Assembly: GCA_028274465.1 (NCBI GenBank)
Contig: CM051458.1
Span: 58,269,253-58,333,252, forward strand
Direction: 5' to 3'
DNA length: 64,000 nt
Origin: Plantago ovata
Lineage: Eukaryota > Streptophyta > Magnoliopsida > Lamiales > Plantaginaceae
Shown: positions 58,300 through 64,000 of the stretch, piece by piece
How positions within the stretch are numbered: position 1 is the first letter of the stretch
How the letters are laid out: each line of letters opens with the position of its first letter
The notes under the pieces: model-generated
What the model was told of the DNA's origin: nothing
Seen by the model: the letters and a program-made list of their open reading frames with translations, nothing else
The model's database searches: none
Translations under genes and position numbers: made by a program

Positions 58300-59613
58300 T
58301 GATGAACGCGGATGTCGTGCTCCGAATTCAAGCAAATAATATTTGTTATTTAGCCAAAGGCAATCCACAACTACAACGAAAACCGTAGTGTAGCAGTAGA
58401 ATGACTCGTGTGTCGTTCTCTCAGGACTATAACTAGCTTTATCTATTTAACAAGAGAATATAAAACAGCAGACAGATAGCAGAAGGGGTTTCTAGCAGAT
58501 AATGGAGATTGGTGATAGTATGATCCTTCTTAACATAACGGGTCGATAATCATGCATAAATTCCTCGGTCTTGCATAGAGATCTTTGAATCAATCTAGTG
58601 TCCTGTTGCAATTATTAAGCACTACGAAGATAACTGGTCTGACAAGTCAATCACTAGTGTCCTAATGTGTTCCGTAATTATTCAACACTACGAAGATAAA
58701 CTCGCGCACAGGTCGACGAGGGTCCAATTGTGCATAATAATTAATACAACATACGGGAATTTAGGCTGTGCCTGATCAACGAAATAAAGCAATGACACGG
58801 AGTATAATGCGCGATATAGCCATTAGCATGATTATCTTCCCTTCGCTAAGAATTCACATACTACCACCAACGATAAGTTTAGCTACTCATAATAGGCATG
58901 CAATCAACAGAAATCAAAGAAGAAAACATGTTGAAAGAATATAATAAAATAAGTAGAATAAAACTGTAAGATACAAAGTTACCGAAGGTTGTCAATCTCC
59001 GGATGATTGCGATCCTACGAGCTCCAAACTGCTATGAAAAAGAGTCCCCTAAGCTACGGACCCCCAGAACAGGCTCTGGGAAGTCCCTACCTAAAACTAT
59101 AGAGAGAGGTGAGAAAGTAGGTATGGAAAGATATGATTTTCGGAGAAAACTGAGCAACTATATATAGGCTTCGAATTATTGTGGGGCGGTTCGCCCCACA
59201 CACCCGGCAGTTCGCCCGGTGTGGGGCGGTTCGCCCCACATACGCGGCGGTTCGCCCGGCGTGTTTTTCGCGGAATTCCGCATTTTCGACGTGTTTTTTG
59301 ATTTCTTCCCCTTTTCGGACTCGGTTTCTGACTTCTAGTAGCCTTCTAACCTCCAGATTCGGCCCCTAGACTTCAAATCCTGTCCGGAAACCTTCAGATA
59401 CTCCAAATAGACTTCTGGAACACCAATTCCTTGTCAACTTCAATATAATTGCCCGGAAATCTTCGAATTTCAACCAAAACCTGTAAAATAAAATCTAAAG
59501 GGAAACTTGACACTATTCTAATAAAATGCACTAAAATATAGCTAAATTAACATAGAGGATAGCTAAAATAGGTGAAAAAGACTAGAATGAAAGTGTAAAA
59601 TACACATTCATCA
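58300..59613 (-). repeat. 5' LTR of element IV (LTR J)
   Basis: 1314 bp. At 59181-59260 it has GTGGGGCG-GTT-CGCCCCAC twice (59181-59199 and 59219-59239) plus related GGCG-GTT-CGCC units, one block more than LTR I, accounting for most of the length difference. The GGTCC duplication follows at 59614-59618. Confidence 0.9.
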
Positions 59614-59618
59614 GGTCC

Positions 59619-60007
59619 TAAAACTGATGAAGAAAGAAATGCAATGAGTCGCGTGCCCTAAGCTTCGGCAGTAGGGTCTATAATGTATGCAATGAATTGC
59701 AGAAGGCCCGATGTGGCATATGCGCTTAGTGTCACTTGTCGACACCAACAGAATCCAGGAGTACCTCACTGGACTGCTGTGAAGAACATTCTTAAGTACC
59801 TTAGACGGACTAAAGAGATGTTCTTGGTGTTTGGTGGAGAACCAGAATTAAAGATGTCTGGGTATGTCGACGCTGGATTTGAATCAGATACTGATGACTT
59901 TAAGTCACAGACAGGATACGTATTCAAATTGAACAGAGGAGCTGTCTGTTGGAAGAGTTCTAAGCAAGCCACGGTTGCTGACTCATCCACAGAAGCCGAG
60001 TACATTG
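59619..60007 (+). pseudogene. Copia V RNase H fragment
   Basis: It encodes MYAMNCRRPDVAYALSVTCR, YLRRTKEMFLVFGG, DFKSQTGYVFKLN and SSTEAEYI, the RNase H part of Copia V. It is split from the RT part by element IV and is cut on the right by LTR K inserted after the STEAEYI motif. Broken, about one break. Confidence 0.85.
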
Positions 60008-61270
60008 TGATGAATGTGTATTTTACACTTTCATTCGAGTCTTTTCCACCTATTTTAGCTATCCTCTATGTTAATTTAGCTATATTTTGGTGCATTTTAT
60101 TAGAATAGTGTCACGTTTCCCTTTAGATTTTATTTTACAGGTTTTGGTTGAAATTCGAGGATTTCGGGGCAATTATATTGAAGTTGACAAGGAATTAGTG
60201 TTCCAGAAGCCTATTTGGAGTATCTGAAGGTTTCCGGATAGGATTTGGAGTCTAGGGGTCGAATCTGGAGGTTAGAAGGCCACTAGAAGTCAGAAACCGA
60301 GTCCGAAAAGGGGAAGAAATCCAAAAACGCGGAATTTCACGAAAAAAACGCCGGGCGAACCGCCGGGTGTGTGGGGCGAACCGCCCCACAGTAATTCGAA
60401 GCCTATATATAGTTGCTCAGTTTCCTCCGAAAATCATATCTTTCCAGACCTACTTTCTCACCTCTCTCTGTAGTTTTAGGTAGGGACTTCCCAGAGCCTG
60501 TTCTGGGGGTCCGTAGCTTAGGGGACTCTTTTTCATATCAGTTTGGAGCTCGTATGATCGCAATCATCTGGAGATTGACAACCTTCGGTAACTTTGTATC
60601 TTACAGTTTTATTCTACTTATTTTATTATATTCTTTCAACATGTTTTCTTCTATGATTTCTGTTGATTGCATGCCTATTATGAGTAGCTAAACTTATCGT
60701 TGGTGGTAGTATGTGAATTCTTAGCGAAGGGAAGATAATCATGCTAGTGGCTATATCGCGAATTATACTCCGTGTCATTGCTTTATTTCGTTGATCAGGC
60801 ACAGCCTAAATTCTCGTATGTTGTATCAATTATTATGCACAATTGGACCCTCGTCGACCTGTTCGCGAGTTTATCTTTTTAGTGTTGAATAATTACGGAA
60901 CACATTAGGACAACAGTGATTGACTTGTCAGACCAATTATCTTCGTAGTGCTTAATAATTGCAACAAGACACTAGATTGATTCAAAGATCTCTATGCAAG
61001 ACCGAGGAATTTATGCATGATTATCGACCCGTTATGTTAAGAAGGATCATACTATCACCAATCTCCATTATCTGCTAGAAACCCCCTTTGCTATCTGTCT
61101 GCTGTTTTATATTCTTTTGTTAAATAGATAAAGCTAGTTATAGTCCTGAGAGAACGACACTCGAGTCATTCTACTGCTACACTACGGTTTTTGTTGTAGT
61201 TGTGGATTGCCTTTGGGTAAATAATAAATATTATTTGCTGAATTCGGAACCGACAAATCCGCGTTCATCA
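60008..61270 (+). repeat. Family alpha 5' LTR, plus orientation (LTR K, element 0)
   Basis: 1263 bp, TGATGAATG...CGTTCATCA, followed by primer site, leader and gag start. It is on the opposite strand from element 0 at 1-4795, to which it most likely belongs. It is inserted in Copia V RNase H. Confidence 0.85.
60371..60411 (+). promoter_or_regulatory. LTR K promoter: palindrome plus TATA box
   Basis: GTGGGGCG-AAC-CGCCCCAC at 60371-60389 is followed 14 bp later by TATATATA at 60404-60411. Pyrimidine-rich sequence follows, as expected near a start site. All alpha LTRs share this order. Confidence 0.65.
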
Positions 61271-61273
61271 AAT

Positions 61274-61291
61274 TGGCGCCGTTGCCGGGGA
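61274..61291 (+). promoter_or_regulatory. Primer-binding site, tRNA-Asp, next to LTR K
   Basis: TGGCGCCGTTGCCGGGGA, a full 18-nt match to the plant tRNA-Asp(GUC) 3' end, 3 nt from the LTR. Confidence 0.9.
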
Positions 61292-61411
61292 CTATACTCC
61301 TTTTTTCTGTTTAATTTGTTTATATTTTCAGCTTTAGATTCCTAATCCTACTAGTTTTAGTTTTCCTTTTTAATCTCTGATACTGCTTTCCTAGTCTGTT
61401 ACAGATAGTGT

Positions 61412-61748
61412 ATGCCGCATACACGTTCTGCAGGAACACCGCTTGCTGATTCAATTGCTGAGATCGACAGAGTCTACCACCAAAGAAGGCGACTACTTGA
61501 AAGGCGTGCACTAGAGGAAATAGAGGATACCGATTTCTCTGAATCTCTACACATTCTTTTCAAGGAAATCGACGGAATGGCAGAAGCTAGACCACTGAAG
61601 GCATGGGTTCAACCCACCAAGGATCGTATGAGGGGACCGGCGATTGTTCTTTCGTCTGCAACCTGAGATCTGGAGATCAAGAACCACGCATTCCAACAAC
61701 TTTCGAGGTTCTATGGCTTATCAAGGGAAGATGTGATGGGGTACTTGT
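61412..61748 (+). pseudogene. gag N-terminal part of element 0 (plus orientation)
   Basis: It starts MPHTRSAGTPLADSIAEID and reaches the FYGLSREDVMGYL region, in part out of frame. It stops at TACTTGT (61742-61748), where a reversed LTR end of element III begins; CTTGT is the reverse of the ACAAG target duplication. The gag motif where it stops is the motif where the 1-4795 copy starts. Broken. Confidence 0.8.
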
Positions 61749-61968
61749 TGATGATGTCGTTTTTCACCAATTAAATTTATTTAAAAGCCTAAGAACACTT
61801 ATCACTACACAAACTAGAGTGCAATGGCAAGTTGTCCCCGAGTGTCGTTCTCTCGGGACCTAACGTGGCTTTGTTTGAGGTTTTTGCTAGTAATTTCAGT
61901 CAACGAGTTCAAATGTTTGTAGAATGGTTTCCTTTGAACAAAACAACGAGAAATCAGATTGTTGTAAA
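61749..61968 (-). repeat. LTR end of element III (right part of LTR H), reversed
   Basis: 220 bp matching the last 220 bp of LTR G in reverse complement, from TGATGATGTCG to GTAAA. The GTAAA at 61964-61968 is the reverse of the TTTAC flank of SIRE-A at 13809-13813. Confidence 0.9.
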
Positions 61969-63715
61969 TGTTGGTCCCTTTAAACAACAAGAAAAGACTA
62001 GAGGGGGGGGGGTGAATAGTCTTTTCAAACTTTCGTCGTTTAAAACTTTCTCAGCAAGTACTTATTACTTTTCAGTAATGAGTTTGCTGATACTTAACTT
62101 TCTCAGCAAGCGTAAGTTACTTTACAGTAGCTTGGTTTGCTGATACTTAAAATCAGAGAGCGGAAGTCTTTGATACAATAAGTGCTTTTTCAGCAAGTAA
62201 AGGTTTCAGCAAGTGAAGTGAGTGACTGTGTACAGACAGATATAATTTGCTGAAAGCTAAATACAGTAAGTAAATCACACAAACACTTTTATAGTGGTAT
62301 CTGAGAGTGGCGTAATCTCTCAACTAATCCACTTCGTCCTTTCTAGGACTGAATCCACTAAGATATGATTGAGGTTCCTTACAATCTCCTATCTAGAGCG
62401 ATTCAACAGAAACCAAAGCACACTTGCTTCGTCTCCAACCTAAACTAGAGAACTCAACCTTGTTCTCCACCAAACTTGGTACTTTTAATCAGCAAGACTA
62501 TGCCCGATTAAGTTCCCCCTGAATATCACGCCTGAAAGGGTGTATTTTCAGTTAGAGAGTTTTGGGGTGAGATAACTTAATTATAACTTATTCAGTTTCA
62601 ACAAGTAATCTAAGAAACACAACTTGGAATACTTTTCAGTAAACAAGTTTGATTGTTTCTGGTGTCAAGACTTGTTCTTGTTCGAAAGAAAGAACACTTA
62701 ACTAATTTCTTAGCCGAGTTTGTTCTACTTCTTCACAAGTAGCTTTTTCAAGCTTTAAGTCTTGGAACGAATCAATGGCAGTAAGAGTGTTTGAAGGTTT
62801 GTGAATTTTAAAGCACAAGTGAGAGTTTGATCACGTTGTTGACACACTTCAACTCTTTGCCGGATGACCTCTATTTATAGTGCAAGTAAGGAGCCGTTTG
62901 AATTTCAAATCCTAAGGCTTTTGTTCCTTAACATGTCACTATCTTGCTTTTGTACTTTCAGCAGCGTCTTTGTTTGTCTTATAGTCTTCATGTCCTTCGC
63001 GTGCATGCTTTGCATTAAATGCACATTTGAATAGAATTCAAACAGTAACATTGGAGCGCAAATTCACGTACATTCAGCAAGAGGTCACATATGTTTCATC
63101 AGTAAGTGATTGGTCTCAGTTTCAGCAAGCACAACCTACTCTGTCTTTCAGATTTTCACTTATGCAATGTTGTTGCCGAAATTTCACTTTCTGAGCAACA
63201 CGTGCCTTTGTAGATACAAGTCTTCAGCAATCTTCTAGTCTTCAGATCTTCAAATCTTCAAGTCTTCAGATCTTCAAAAGTCTTCAAGATTCTGAGCGGT
63301 TTCTATTTGCTTCAATAATTTGTTAATAAACAAAGTATATCTTCAGCAAATGCTTCAATATGTTATTTTCTTTTCAGAAAATAAGATACATCATAAGCTA
63401 AGCATCAATAAGTTATTTTCTTTTCAGAAAATAAAATACATCATACGCAAAAGTGTCAATAAGTTATTTTCTTTTCAGAAAATAAAATACATCATACACA
63501 AAAGTGTCAATAAGTTATTTTCTTTTCAGAAAATAAAATACATCATACACAAAAGAAAATAACTTATCTAGCACCTAACTAAGTCATCAGCAAACGTTCC
63601 TCTTTTACAATGTCCTTAAAATTCTAAATTCCTATGGACCTTAAGAGTACTAGTTACTGGACTTTCCTTAATTTAGCATGGTAAATTGCTCATCAAAATT
63701 ACAAGTTTCCTAACA
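61969..63715 (-). repeat. Sirevirus 3' LTR (LTR F), probably of SIRE-A
   Basis: 1747 bp, closest in structure to LTR E, with four tandem-repeat units (about 63360-63560). A polypurine tract lies on its high-coordinate side, making it a 3' LTR of a minus-oriented copy whose body runs beyond the window. Its outer flank GTAAA pairs with the SIRE-A flank. Confidence 0.9.
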
Positions 63716-64000
63716 AATTTCCCCCTTTTTGATGTTAGCAATCCATGGCTAAATTAATTGTTACCCTTTTAGAGGTTTCTGATGTTGAATAAATCAGTTG
63801 ATTAATGCAAGCATACTTGAATAATTAAAAAGTAAGCATAAGTAAATTGCATAATCAAAAACCAATAAGAGTCAAAAGAATTCATTGCTGATAGTTATCA
63901 TTCAGATGTTTACATGAAAAAGCATAGATAACAAAAACAGAATCAGCAAACAAAACTTTAATAAAAACTATTGCAGGGACTTAAGCTCTTTCAGAGGATT
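63716..64000 (-). mobile_element. Interior 3' end of Sirevirus copy adjoining LTR F
   Basis: It has the polypurine tract at 63716-63730 and then non-coding sequence matching 39094-39380 of SIRE-B. The element continues past the window end. Confidence 0.85.

Larger units (their letters stand above)
53337..59613 (-). mobile_element. Gypsy element IV (family alpha, gag-protease only), looks whole
   Basis: A 6.28-kb minus-strand element with both LTRs, primer site, one open gag-protease frame, 3' non-coding block and polypurine tract, flanked by GGTCC on both sides. No RT, integrase or ORF2 is present. The LTRs differ by about 21 substitutions by eye (about 1.7 %) and one extra palindromic unit in LTR J. 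It is the most complete non-autonomous copy here, comparable in layout to the gag-only TR-GAG class of plant elements. Confidence 0.9.

Noticed and set aside
63320-63562. 80-codon repetitive ORF (IHKSVNKLFSFQKIKYI units)
   Set aside because: It is a translation of the LTR tandem repeat, not a gene.

Overview
The window is plant nuclear DNA made almost wholly of nested LTR retrotransposons. I see no host gene, rRNA, tRNA gene or CRISPR array. The plant origin rests on the families present: Sirevirus-type Copia elements with an initiator-Met tRNA primer site and a large third ORF, and Athila-like Gypsy elements with a primer site matching plant tRNA-Asp(GUC). A large, repeat-rich angiosperm genome, probably a eudicot, fits best; I cannot name the species.

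Four kinds of element occur. (1) Gypsy family alpha, LTRs about 1.26-1.31 kb, four copies: element 0 (1-4795, with its 5' end at 60008-61748), element I (19616-32619), element II (24241-30985) and element IV (53337-59613). (2) Gypsy family beta, LTRs about 1.39 kb: element III (4796-13813, with its LTR end at 61749-61968). (3) Two Sirevirus-like Copia copies: SIRE-A on + (13814-38793) and SIRE-B on - (38894-51734). (4) A different Copia pol fragment, V (51735-53336 and 59619-60007). The Gypsy copies carry only gag, protease and sometimes a separate ORF2. None has a recognisable reverse transcriptase or integrase here, so both families look non-autonomous.

Nesting is read from 5-bp target duplications: II in I (GTGGG), I in SIRE-A (ACCTC), SIRE-A in the 3' LTR of III (TTTAC), III in gag of element 0 (GCAAG/ACAAG), and element 0 in Copia V. 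IV is also in Copia V (GGTCC), and SIRE-B abuts it. LTR pairs differ by roughly 1.3-1.7 % by eye, so the burst is recent.

A gap of exactly 100 N lies at 38794-38893. Right-hand partners of SIRE-A, III and element 0 all lie beyond the gap in reversed orientation, with matching target duplications. The simplest reading is that the right-hand contig is flipped in the scaffold, or that a real inversion has a breakpoint here.

The most unusual signals are: family-specific palindromes with covarying stems, found beside the LTR promoter and again in the internal spacer; a candidate leader intron of about 530 nt just before ORF2 in three Gypsy copies; three short in-phase candidate introns in the Sirevirus ORF3, kept in both copies; a series of 17-bp dyads after Sirevirus pol; and paired hairpins in the Gypsy 3' non-coding region.
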